Below, piece by piece: positions 34,978 to 43,203 of a DNA stretch of 64,000 nt (position 1 is its first letter; the number at the start of each line of letters is the position of its first letter). The notes under the pieces are model-generated. The model did no database searches. It worked only from the letters and a program-made list of their open reading frames with translations, and was not told the DNA's origin. The DNA comes from Halovenus sp037080055 (GTDB taxonomy: Archaea; Halobacteriota; Halobacteria; Halobacteriales; Haloarculaceae). A program made the position numbers and the translations under genes. Location of the stretch: NCBI RefSeq assembly GCF_037080055.1, contig NZ_JBAOJI010000001.1, positions 496,001 to 560,000 on the forward strand. Direction: 5' to 3'.

Positions 34978-35766
34978 ATGGTCGTGGCACAACTCATGAT
35001 TGTCGGCGTCTCGGCGCTGATCGGGGGACTGATTCTCTCCTCCGCGCGGAGCCGATACGGCCGCGCGCAGACGCTTTCAGCGATCGTGACAGATCAGGGC
35101 GGGAATTCGACAGCAGCGGGAGCAGAGACGAAACCGATCGAGGGGGCAATCGAGGTCGACCGTCCGGCTGAGCCGGAGCGTCGACCGCCGGAACACTACA
35201 GCCCGGATCAGCCGACCGACGCCGCGCCCGCAGTCTGGGCGTGGCGGGTCCAGCGAGAGCGCGATGCAGAGCAGGGAGCGGATATCTGGACGACAATCGA
35301 TTCCGGGCTCGCTGTCGGCGAGTTCGCCGTCCGCGAGGACTGGGATCGCGTGCGGATCGATGCCGAGAGCGTCCGTCCCGAGGAAATCGACGACCCGTTC
35401 ACCGACGACCGGCTCTTTCTCGGCGATCCGGAGATCGACGAGTACGTCGAAGAATACAGCGGCTCGCTCGGTGACTTCGGCCCGCTGGAAAACGTCGAAG
35501 TCAGCGTCAGTGTCGGAACCGAGACGACGACGCCCAACAAATATCAGGCGACAGTGATCCGCGACGGCGACGAGATGCTCGCCCGCGGCCGGGTCGACGA
35601 CCGCGGCGAAGAGTCGGTGCTCCGCGGCAAGGAGGGTATCGAGATGGCGATCGGAGATCTCTCGACACGTGCAGAACAGATGTACAACGCCGCACGGAAC
35701 CGGGCGATTCTCGGCGCAATCGTGATCGTCCTCGGGGTCGGTGCCGCAATCGCGAGCCTCGTCTGA
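34978..35766 (+). CDS. Membrane-anchored protein with GIDE-like domain
   Basis: The 262-residue protein has an N-terminal helix (LMIVGVSALIGGLILSSA), a soluble domain of about 190 residues and a C-terminal helix (AILGAIVIVLGVGAAIASLV). The soluble part, with VRIDAESVRPEEIDD, resembles the GIDE/MULAN-type domain of membrane proteins that in eukaryotes carry E3-ligase activity, but a RING is absent. Assignment is tentative. Its TGA stop is the left boundary of palindromic element copy 3. Confidence 0.6.
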   Translation: MVVAQLMIVGVSALIGGLILSSARSRYGRAQTLSAIVTDQGGNSTAAGAETKPIEGAIEVDRPAEPERRPPEHYSPDQPTDAAPAVWAWRVQRERDAEQGADIWTTIDSGLAVGEFAVREDWDRVRIDAESVRPEEIDDPFTDDRLFLGDPEIDEYVEEYSGSLGDFGPLENVEVSVSVGTETTTPNKYQATVIRDGDEMLARGRVDDRGEESVLRGKEGIEMAIGDLSTRAEQMYNAARNRAILGAIVIVLGVGAAIASLV

Positions 35767-35844
35767 TACTGGTGGCTATACGGAACTGAAGAATCTCGCA
35801 CCCTCGTGGGTGCGAATATCTTTACGAATTTATAACCACCAGTA
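35767..35844. mobile_element. 78-bp palindromic element, copy 3
   Basis: Outer arms ATACTGGTGGCTATA and TATAACCACCAGTAT pair with a single mismatch. The inner stem TCGCACCC-tcgt-GGGTGCGA is a perfect 8 bp and differs in sequence from copies 1 and 2. The core ATATCTTTACGAATTTA is identical with copy 1. TGA occurs at both edges (35764-35766, the stop codon, and 35845-35847), followed by GAGCGG. Confidence 0.7.
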
Positions 35845-35913
35845 TGAGCGGTCCTTGCCGGAACGCCAACTCGAAGGGAAATCCCTTTGCCCCGACCACA
35901 CACACTGTCAACT

Positions 35914-37242
35914 ATGAGCGACGGCGAGGACACAGACAACGCGGACGAGTCGCCCGAAGAGGGGGCGGGCGAGGAGGCACCAGCCGAAGCAGAACCGCCC
36001 GAAGAAGAACTCGCGGACCCGGACGAGTTCGACCGACGACTCGACGAGGCCGCCGAACTGGTCGAGGCCGCAGAGACCGAAGACGACCTCGACGAGGCCG
36101 ACGAGACTATCGACGAGATCGAAGCCGACCTCGACGCAGCGACGCTGCCGACGCCCGAACCGGAGGTCGGCGAGGACGAAGACCCCGAGGATGTCGAGCC
36201 ACCGGACCCGAAAGAAGAGTTCGAGGATCGCATCTCCGACCTGCGCGACGACATCGAGGAGCAGCGCGGCCCCTACGTCGAGGACATCACCGACGTACTC
36301 GACGGCGCGGGGACGACGATCACCACAAGCGAGTGGACCCACGAGGGCGAAGACGAGGTCGCTGAAGCGGTCTCCGCTTTCTTTGCCGACGCGAGCGACA
36401 CCCTCGGCGAAGATTTCGAGTTGACCGCGGAGGAACCCGAAGCAGTCGCCGAGGAACTGGAGGCAGTCACCGAAACGATCGGCGAGACGGAACTGGATCC
36501 CGACGACGACGCCCAGACGATTGCGACCCTGCTCGACCGGAGCGAGACGCTTGAAAGCGACCTCGACGACGCGATGGTCTGGAGCGATCTGGAAGTCCGC
36601 GAACAACTCCGCCGACAGGGCTTTTACGACGTACTCGACCCGAGCGTGACGAAGGATTTCCCGCCGGAGTTGAGCGCCATCTACGTCTACGAGGCCCAGG
36701 GTGAGGTCGAACCCATCCTCGAAGCGCTAGACTCTTTCGGCTCGGATTTCATGGAGAAGGACATCCTCGACGTGCTGGAACACCTCGCCCCCGAGGAGGC
36801 CTTCGACCCCGTCCACGCGCTGGCCCAGCGCCGGAACAAACAGCCCGTCCGAATCCTCGGCCGCATCGGTGACGAAGCCGCCTGCGATACGCTGGAGGAC
36901 TTCCTCGGCGGCGGCGACGTGGAACTCGAAAAGATCACGCTGCGCTCGCTGGGGATGATCGGTGCCGAACAGTCGACCGATCCCGTCGCACAGCGACTCG
37001 CCGCCGACAACCGGGAGATTCGCTCCTCGGCCGCCCGTGCGCTCGGGCTGATCGGCGACACCCGCGCGGTCGAACCGCTCGGTGACGTACTCGAAGACGA
37101 CGATGCCGACGAGGTCCGTGCGAGTGCCGCGTGGGCACTCAACCAGATCGGGACCGAACGCGCACTCGAAACGGCCGCCGAGTACGCCGACGACCGCTCC
37201 TATCTCGTCCAGTCCGAGGCCGAAAAGGCCGAAAGCGTCTGA
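35914..37242 (+). CDS. HEAT-repeat protein with acidic N terminus
   Basis: The 442-residue protein has an extremely acidic coiled N-terminal part (1-110) and helical repeats from about 215. PBS-lyase/HEAT-like units such as REIRSSAARALGLIGD and DEVRASAAWALNQIGTE are clear at the C terminus. HEAT proteins are scaffolds that bind other proteins or nucleic acids. No enzymatic motif is seen. The gene follows element copy 3 and is monocistronic. Confidence 0.78.
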   Translation: MSDGEDTDNADESPEEGAGEEAPAEAEPPEEELADPDEFDRRLDEAAELVEAAETEDDLDEADETIDEIEADLDAATLPTPEPEVGEDEDPEDVEPPDPKEEFEDRISDLRDDIEEQRGPYVEDITDVLDGAGTTITTSEWTHEGEDEVAEAVSAFFADASDTLGEDFELTAEEPEAVAEELEAVTETIGETELDPDDDAQTIATLLDRSETLESDLDDAMVWSDLEVREQLRRQGFYDVLDPSVTKDFPPELSAIYVYEAQGEVEPILEALDSFGSDFMEKDILDVLEHLAPEEAFDPVHALAQRRNKQPVRILGRIGDEAACDTLEDFLGGGDVELEKITLRSLGMIGAEQSTDPVAQRLAADNREIRSSAARALGLIGDTRAVEPLGDVLEDDDADEVRASAAWALNQIGTERALETAAEYADDRSYLVQSEAEKAESV

Positions 37243-37320
37243 TCTGACGAGCAGCCGTGTCTCCGTTTCTGTGCGCGAGTTGGTAAACAGATACTTGCAG
37301 GTCGGTTCCAACTAGGGGGT

Positions 37321-38892
37321 ATGGTTTCGTACGACTACGTGATCGTGGGGGCAGGATCGGCCGGGTGTGTGCTGGCAAACCGGCTCGCGACGGAGACGGA
37401 GGGAGACGTGCTCGTTCTGGAGGCGGGCAAGCCCGACGAGAAAGACGAAATCGAGATTCCGGCGGCGTTTCCCGAGACGTTCAAATCCGACGTAGACTGG
37501 GAGTACTACACCGAACCGCAGGACGAACTGGCAGGCCGGGAACTGTACTGGCCCCGCGGGAAGACCATCGGGGGGTCAAGTTCGATCAACGCGATGATCT
37601 ATATCCGCGGCCACCCCGCCGATTACGACGGCTGGGCCGAAGACAACGACGGCTGGAGCTACGACGAGATACGCTCGTACTTCCAGAAGGCCGAACACAA
37701 CGAACGATTCGACGACGAGTACCACGGCCAGAACGGCCCGCTCAACGTCGCCGACCAGCAGGCCCCGAACGAACTCACCGACGCCTTCGTCGAGGCCGGC
37801 AAAGCGGTCGGCTACGACGAGAACCTTGATTTCAACGGCCGTGAACAGGCAGGATTCGGCCAGTACCAGGTCACACAGAAAGACGGCAAGCGGTTCAGCG
37901 TCGCCGACGGCTACCTCAAGCCCGTACTGGACCGGGAGAGCGTCACCGCGCTCACGGGTGCACACGTGACCGACATCCGCGTCGAGAACGGGAAAGCGAC
38001 GGGCGTCGAGTACGAGCGAGCAGGAGGAACCGGCAGCGTCGACGCCGAGAAAGAAGTCATCGTCTCCGCTGGCGCGATCAACTCCCCACAACTGCTGATG
38101 CTGTCGGGGATCGGTCCCGCCGAGCATCTCGAAGAGATGGGGATCGACGTGGTGGCGGATCTGCCCGGCGTCGGCAAGAATCTGCAGGATCATCTCTACG
38201 TCCCCGTGGTCTACGACTCCGCAGAACCGATCACGCTCGACAACGCTGAAACCATCGCAAACTTCGGGAAGTACAAAGCCTTCGGCGACGGCCCGCTCAC
38301 CTCGAACGTCGGCGAGGGCGGAGCCTTCCTGCAGACGCCGCTGGCGGACGACCGTCCGGACGTGCAGTTCCACTTCGCGCCAGCGTACTTCATCGAACAC
38401 GGCTTCCGCGAACTAGATCACGACCACGGATTCTCAGTTGCGAGCCTCCAACTCCGACCGGAGAGTCGCGGCTTCGTCGAACTTGAGTCGACGGATCCTC
38501 GCGACCACCCTCGGATCGACCCGCAGTATCTCAGCGCCGAAGGCGACATCGACGTACAGGTCGAGGGACTGAAGATGGCCCGCAAAGTTATGCAGGCCGA
38601 CCCGTTCGAGGAGTACAGAATCGAAGAACGCCTGCCGGGACCGGACGTGGAGAGCGACGAAGAACTGGCCGACCATGTCCGCCAGTACGGCGAGACGCTG
38701 TATCACCCGGTCGGGACCTGCAAGATGGGCAGCGGCGAGATGGCGGTGGTCAACGACCGCCTTCGGGTCCACGGCATCGACGGCCTGCGCGTCGTCGACG
38801 CCTCGGTGATGCCGACGATTACGAGTGGCAACACGAACGCACCGGTGGTCGCCATCGCGGAGAAAGCCGCAGAGATGATCATCGAGGACTGA
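37321..38892 (+). CDS. GMC-family FAD oxidoreductase
   Basis: The 523-residue protein begins with the FAD motif DYVIVGAGSAGCVLANRLA. The GMC signatures WPRGKTIGGSSSINAM and GAINSPQLLMLSGIGP follow, and the C terminus has the active-site segment YHPVGTCKMG and GNTNAPVVAIAEKAAEMI. It is closest in style to choline dehydrogenase-like enzymes that oxidise alcohols; choline would be relevant to osmolytes, but no betaine genes are nearby. It overlaps the convergent QueT-like gene by 14 bp. Confidence 0.92.
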   Translation: MVSYDYVIVGAGSAGCVLANRLATETEGDVLVLEAGKPDEKDEIEIPAAFPETFKSDVDWEYYTEPQDELAGRELYWPRGKTIGGSSSINAMIYIRGHPADYDGWAEDNDGWSYDEIRSYFQKAEHNERFDDEYHGQNGPLNVADQQAPNELTDAFVEAGKAVGYDENLDFNGREQAGFGQYQVTQKDGKRFSVADGYLKPVLDRESVTALTGAHVTDIRVENGKATGVEYERAGGTGSVDAEKEVIVSAGAINSPQLLMLSGIGPAEHLEEMGIDVVADLPGVGKNLQDHLYVPVVYDSAEPITLDNAETIANFGKYKAFGDGPLTSNVGEGGAFLQTPLADDRPDVQFHFAPAYFIEHGFRELDHDHGFSVASLQLRPESRGFVELESTDPRDHPRIDPQYLSAEGDIDVQVEGLKMARKVMQADPFEEYRIEERLPGPDVESDEELADHVRQYGETLYHPVGTCKMGSGEMAVVNDRLRVHGIDGLRVVDASVMPTITSGNTNAPVVAIAEKAAEMIIED

Positions 38893-39586
38893 GTCCGCGC
38901 GACCGGACCGCACCGACGACGAGATAGACGAAGGGCGTATCGAGGCCGGCGAGCAGCAGTTTGAACAGATACTGGCCGACGATCAACTCGACGACGGCGC
39001 TGGTCGGCAAGCCCTGAAAGAGAAAGAAGGCGACGGTGACGAAAATCACCGTATCGATCAGTTGACTCGTCGCCGTCGAGGCGATATTGCGGAGCCACAG
39101 CGATTCTCCACCTGTCGCCTCGCGGAGTCGAGAGAACACGAATACATCCCAGTTCTGGCTGACGAGATAGGCGAGAAGACTCCCCACGACGATACCCGTA
39201 CTCGCGCCGAGCGTCTCGGCGAAGGCGCTTTGCCCGACACTCGACGCACCAGAAACCGGGGCCCAGATGGCGAGCCAGAGCAGCGCCAGCAGGACGAAAT
39301 TCATCACAAAGGCGACGTTGACGAGCAGTTGGGCCGCCCGCCGGCCGTACAGTTCGGTGTAACAGTCCGAGGCGAAGAAGGTCAAGGCGTAGGAGAACAC
39401 CGCCGCCGGGACGAGGATGCTGTTGCCGGTGATCGGAAGCGAGACCGGGAGGGAGACGGCAACGACTTTCGCGGCGGTCACCTGTGCCGTCACCAGCGCC
39501 GTCACGAACAGCGCTGCAATCGAAAGCTGTGGGAGGCCGAGCAGCGAACTGTCCGTGACGCGGGCGGTTTCCCGGTCAGTCGTCAT
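38879..39586 (-). CDS. Queuosine-precursor transporter-like protein (VUT family)
   Basis: The 235-residue membrane protein has six hydrophobic segments. The YhhQ/QueT/VUT hallmark FASDCYTELYGRRAAQ and LAYLVSQNWDVFVFSRLRE follow in order, with SLWLRNIASTATSQLIDTVIF near the C terminus. VUT proteins import 7-deazaguanine precursors; in archaea such uptake could feed archaeosine synthesis. The start overlaps the RHH gene. Confidence 0.88.
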   Translation of the reverse strand: MTTDRETARVTDSSLLGLPQLSIAALFVTALVTAQVTAAKVVAVSLPVSLPITGNSILVPAAVFSYALTFFASDCYTELYGRRAAQLLVNVAFVMNFVLLALLWLAIWAPVSGASSVGQSAFAETLGASTGIVVGSLLAYLVSQNWDVFVFSRLREATGGESLWLRNIASTATSQLIDTVIFVTVAFFLFQGLPTSAVVELIVGQYLFKLLLAGLDTPFVYLVVGAVRSRGLSPR

Positions 39587-39764
39587 CGTCTCGTTCCTCG
39601 TCGAGCCGTCCCTGTCGTTCGTCGATTTCGTCGAGCAGGTCCAGCGTTTTCCGGATCGAGGCCCGGACTGCCTCGCTGCGGTTGACGAACTTGCCGTCCT
39701 CGCCGACGTGTTCGTCCAGATCATCGAGCAGTTCCTGTGGGACTTCGACACTGATCTTGGGCAT
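39576..39764 (-). CDS. Ribbon-helix-helix (CopG-type) protein
   Basis: The 62-residue protein begins with the RHH beta strand MPKISVEVPQELLDDLD and helix A, then a GKFVNRSEAVRASIRKTL turn-helix. The C terminus is acidic. It should dimerise and bind DNA. The 11-bp overlap with the downstream QueT-like gene implies co-expression; it may regulate the transporter. Confidence 0.85.
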   Translation of the reverse strand: MPKISVEVPQELLDDLDEHVGEDGKFVNRSEAVRASIRKTLDLLDEIDERQGRLDEERDDDD

Positions 39765-39895
39765 TGCTGATCACACTTACTCGCCGTGGGTCGCGAGCCT
39801 TAGCCGTGTGCAACACGGCCGGGTGGAAAACGCTGTGGATCCACTGGGATGAGAACTGGCCGAAACTCTAACACGGAGGCCGTTGACGTGTCCCT

Positions 39896-40471
39896 ATGGC
39901 AGACTCAGAGCCAGCAATGACGCGGTTTCCGGTCCCGGATCTCGAAGACATGCCGGAAGATATTCGAGAACACATCGAGGAGGAAACCGAGCGCGCGGGC
40001 TTTATGCCCAACGTAATGCAGGCGTTCGCCTATCGGCCGCACCAGTACCGGGCGTTTTTCGACTATCACGACGCCCTCGTCGACCACTCGCCGCTCGCCC
40101 GCGAAGAAATCGAGATGATCATCGTCACCGTCAGCGGTGCGAACGACTGCCTGTACTGCGTCGTCGCCCACGGCGCCATGCTCCGCATCTACGGCGAGGA
40201 CCCACACCTCGCCGAGCAACTGGCGACCAACCACCGGACGGCCGACATCAGCGACGCTCACACCGCGATGTGTGACGTGGCGGTCAAACTGACCGAATCA
40301 CCCGCCGAGGTGGGCGAATCCGACCTCGAACGGCTCCGCGAACATGGATTCAGCGAGAAAGAGATCTGGGATATCGGCAGCCTCACCGCACTGTTCAACC
40401 TCTCGAACAGGATGGCAAGCTTCGCTGACATGCGGCCAAACGAGGAGTTCTACACGCTCGGGCGAGAGTAA
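39896..40471 (+). CDS. AhpD/carboxymuconolactone-decarboxylase-like peroxidase-related protein
   Basis: The 191-residue all-helical protein has the redox-active CLYCVVAHG motif of AhpD-like proteins in the middle. The pattern RPHQYRAFFDYHDAL before it and the C-terminal NLSNRMASFADMRPN are typical of the uncharacterised peroxidase-related group. MTRFPVPDLED, seven residues in, may be the real start. Monocistronic. Confidence 0.88.
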   Translation: MADSEPAMTRFPVPDLEDMPEDIREHIEEETERAGFMPNVMQAFAYRPHQYRAFFDYHDALVDHSPLAREEIEMIIVTVSGANDCLYCVVAHGAMLRIYGEDPHLAEQLATNHRTADISDAHTAMCDVAVKLTESPAEVGESDLERLREHGFSEKEIWDIGSLTALFNLSNRMASFADMRPNEEFYTLGRE

Positions 40472-40554
40472 TACTCGGTCGTCCGGCAGGGAAACGCGAG
40501 CCTTCGAGCTAGTACGGAGTCTATACTTAATTCGCTGTTCGACGCAGTCGGGAT

Positions 40555-41280
40555 ATGGACGAGCAACGAAACAGACGGCAGTATTTGCAGTTATTCGGGG
40601 CAGCGTTCGTGGTCGGGGCTGCAGGATGTACCGACAGCGGTGACAACGAGACCGGCAGCAGTGACAGCCCTGACACCGAAGACGACACCAACAATGACGA
40701 GGGAGCGGATACCGACGACACCAGCGGAAACGAGACCGACGACGACACCGGCGACACTGACGAGGGAGAGAGCAACGGCGATGAACAACCAGACGGAGAC
40801 GAAGAAGACACCGCACCGCGACTGGCAGAGGTGTTCACCTGGACAGATTCGTACGTGATGGAGATCGAGTCCGACGAGTTCGAGGGGACGTGGCGGTTCA
40901 ACGACGGCGACTGGCAGCTCACGACAACGACCGACAGCCAGACCTCGGAAACGTACAGCATCAGTACCGACAGCGGGAGAGAGACCTATGTCGTCACGCA
41001 GGGCCAGTGTGTCAAGACCGAATCCACCGATCAGTTTGGGGACCGATTCGATCCGGAGGAGCCAGCCGACGACAGTCAGGAGTACGTCGCCAGCGGACGG
41101 ACCACTATCGACGGCGAGGAGGTCTACGAATTCGACGTCGAAAACGGCACCTACTACGTCAGCGTAGACACCGGCTATCCGGTCAGATTCGAGGGCACAG
41201 ACGGGACCAACGCCCAGTTTCATTCGTGGGATGACACCGAACCGATTACGCCACCAGACATGGAGTGTGTTGAGCGGTAG
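40555..41280 (+). CDS. Hypothetical lipoprotein with acidic linker
   Basis: The 241-residue protein has a signal peptide ending in the lipobox VGAAGC (Cys 25), a 55-residue Asp/Glu/Thr/Asn-rich linker (GDNETG to EDTAPR), and a beta-rich domain (WTDSYVMEIESDEFEGTWRF start). I do not recognise the domain; it may be a haloarchaeal cell-surface binding protein. Its stop is followed 3 bp later by a convergent gene. Confidence 0.7.
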   Translation: MDEQRNRRQYLQLFGAAFVVGAAGCTDSGDNETGSSDSPDTEDDTNNDEGADTDDTSGNETDDDTGDTDEGESNGDEQPDGDEEDTAPRLAEVFTWTDSYVMEIESDEFEGTWRFNDGDWQLTTTTDSQTSETYSISTDSGRETYVVTQGQCVKTESTDQFGDRFDPEEPADDSQEYVASGRTTIDGEEVYEFDVENGTYYVSVDTGYPVRFEGTDGTNAQFHSWDDTEPITPPDMECVER

Positions 41281-41283
41281 CTC

Positions 41284-42327
41284 TCACTCGGGTTCGGGAC
41301 GCCGGCGCTCGCGCTGGCGGTCGAGCACCCGCGTAACTCCTTTTCCGGGTCCACCCTCGATTGGCCAGCCACCCTGTCGCCACGTCGGAGGTTCTGGCTC
41401 GAACTCCCCACAGGAGGAACTACACTGCCGCGGCGTCTGGTGGCACTCTTTCGCTCCACAGGACGGCCGGGCGACGGCTTCGGTCAGGTCGAACTCGAAG
41501 TGCCGACAATCCGACCGCATCGAGTCGATGTAGGAGCGCCAGCCGTTCTCGTAGGCTCGCTCGGCGATTTCTCTGCGTTTTTCGGCTTTCCACTCGGGGT
41601 CGGCGTACTCGAACCGGCAGGCTGAGGCGTCGTGTGCACCGCCGGTGGGCCGCTCCCGAATCCGGGTGCCGGGATCGGCGACCGGGAGACTCTGGGGTTG
41701 CCACTGCACCGAGACGGCTCCGGGTCCGCGCTGGTTGGGGTCGACGCTCAGGATCCCCGCCTCGACGGGGAGGTCTTCGAGCAGCACCGGCGCGACGCTG
41801 CTGTCGGTGTCGCTGGTCGCGACCCACACCTCGTCGGCGAGTGCGAGCGCCACGTCGCTGTGCAGTTGGTCGGTCAACTGGCGTGCGGCGCTGGCGTTGA
41901 GGTCGGGCTTGTTCTCGATAGCGACGATCCGTTCGGTCCAGTCGGGATAGCGGAAGCGACGGCGGAGTTCGATCCGATTACCGCTGGTCCGCTCCTCGAT
42001 CAGATTCCGGTCGGCGGCGCGGTGGACTGCCTCGCGGACGTACCGCCACGGATAGCCCGGATATGGCAGGCAGTCCTGATACCACGCCCACTCGGCGGGG
42101 GCGTGGCGGACGACGTGGAGGAGGTCGCTATCGAGCCGCTGTGAGCCGAATTTGGCGCGCTGGCGGAGTCCGTCGGGATCGCATTCGATGACGAGGGTGT
42201 CCCAGCGGCGGTGTTTCGTCCCGAACTGGCGGGCGACGATAATCGGCCGCTCGCGCTCGCGGCCCGGCGGCCAGTGCTCTTCGGCCCACTGGCAGACGCT
42301 CAACTCGAAGGCGAACTCGCTGTCCAC
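41284..42327 (-). CDS. DUF5787-like protein with PD-(D/E)XK-like motif
   Basis: The 347-residue protein starts MDSEFAFELSVCQWAEEH, as haloarchaeal DUF5787 proteins do, and contains VAIENKPDLNASAARQLTDQ, which resembles the E-x-K half of a PD-(D/E)XK nuclease. A cysteine cluster (CGAKECHQ to CSSSC) near the C terminus may bind a metal. A nuclease role is inference. It lies immediately upstream (in transcript order) of the hairpin array. Confidence 0.6.
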   Translation of the reverse strand: MDSEFAFELSVCQWAEEHWPPGRERERPIIVARQFGTKHRRWDTLVIECDPDGLRQRAKFGSQRLDSDLLHVVRHAPAEWAWYQDCLPYPGYPWRYVREAVHRAADRNLIEERTSGNRIELRRRFRYPDWTERIVAIENKPDLNASAARQLTDQLHSDVALALADEVWVATSDTDSSVAPVLLEDLPVEAGILSVDPNQRGPGAVSVQWQPQSLPVADPGTRIRERPTGGAHDASACRFEYADPEWKAEKRREIAERAYENGWRSYIDSMRSDCRHFEFDLTEAVARPSCGAKECHQTPRQCSSSCGEFEPEPPTWRQGGWPIEGGPGKGVTRVLDRQRERRRPEPE

Positions 42328-42407
42328 ACCGAGTGCCAGCGCGTGTGTATGATTGAATGTATCGACTATGGGGTGTTGTTGGGTGAGAAGGGGCGATCGG
42401 ATTGAAC

Positions 42408-42809
42408 AACCAGAAAGCCCCCGCCTGTTCGAGTCGGGGGACTCGTTGCGCTCCTCGCCTTCCGGCTGCGGTGCTTACGTCGTCCGCCTTCCTCGAACAG
42501 GCGGCCACTTTCAGTCCCGCCCACGGTGGCCTGTGGCACAAGCAATAGGGTGGGACTGAAAGGGGCCGACAGCGTGCCGGCGGAGCCGGCACGTTATGAG
42601 GTGGTCGGCAGAGCCGACCACCCACGCTCCGGGAACCCCGGCGTCCGCGGCTTCGCCGCGGGCTCGGGAGACGGAGTCTCCCGGTGACGCAAGCACCTAC
42701 TGGAGCGTGGTTCGAAAGACGCGAAGCGTCTTTCGTCATCACGAGAGAGCTTCGCTCTCTCGAACGACAGCGAGCCGCGGGACCGGAGCGTGTCGGGGGC
42801 TTTCTGGTT
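42408..42809. repeat. Hairpin-array non-coding element with terminal inverted repeat
   Basis: A perfect 16-bp terminal inverted repeat AACCAGAAAGCCCCCG / CGGGGGCTTTCTGGTT closes the stretch. Inside, stems in order are: 13 bp (CCGCCTGTTCGAG at 42421, partner at 42492), 11 bp (CTTTCAGTCCC at 42508, partner at 42552), then stems with three-base loops: CGTGCCGGC-gga (42573), GGTGGTCGGC-aga (42600), CCGGG-aac (42629), CCGCGGC-ttc (42645), CGGGAGAC-gga (42665), CGAAAGACGC-gaa (42713), CGAGAGAGC-ttc (42742). A 10-bp pair, CACGCTCCGG/CCGGAGCGTG, encloses the last six. No long open frame with haloarchaeal composition is visible. It is probably a structured RNA or a dead element. Confidence 0.6.
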
Positions 42810-42885
42810 CCTCAAAACCACAGATACAGAATTCGAGACTGCTAGCGGAGAATGGTTTCTTGTGTCCGCAGTCCAACCCCCACGC

Positions 42886-43203
42886 ATGGCAACAATCGAG
42901 CCCGAATCCCTGTTTCCGAACGAGAAGACCCTCGAAGCCGTCGCGGCCGGCAAGATGACACAGATCCACCGCGGCCAGCAGTACGCTGACGAAGGCGACA
43001 CCTTCGAACTCGACGGTGATACCTTCGAGGTGGTCGACGTGACCGAACGCAAACTGGGCGATATGACCGACGAAGACGCTCGCCGCGAGGGCTCAGAAGA
43101 TCTCGAAGCGTACAAGCAACGAATGGTCCGGGCCCACGGCGGGAACTTCGAGTGGGACGACAACGCAGATGTGATTCGACACCGCGTCGAACGCGTCGAA
43201 TAG
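42886..43203 (+). CDS. ASCH/PUA-like domain protein
   Basis: The 105-residue protein begins MATIEPESLFPNEKTLEAV and has the ASCH-like strand layout around GKMTQIHRGQQYADEGDTFEL and FEVVDVTERKLGDM. ASCH domains are PUA-like and bind RNA. It ends in front of the arginine decarboxylase gene, its stop and the convergent stop abutting. An in-frame start within the hairpin element was rejected. Confidence 0.72.
   Translation: MATIEPESLFPNEKTLEAVAAGKMTQIHRGQQYADEGDTFELDGDTFEVVDVTERKLGDMTDEDARREGSEDLEAYKQRMVRAHGGNFEWDDNADVIRHRVERVE

Noticed and set aside
42408..42809. CRISPR array
   Set aside because: Stems differ in sequence and there are no equal-length spacers between identical repeats. No cas gene is present.
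42790..42885. Upstream extension of the ASCH-like gene into the hairpin element
   Set aside because: The extra 32 residues are hydrophobic/aromatic and include the terminal repeat. MATIEPES is a better start.
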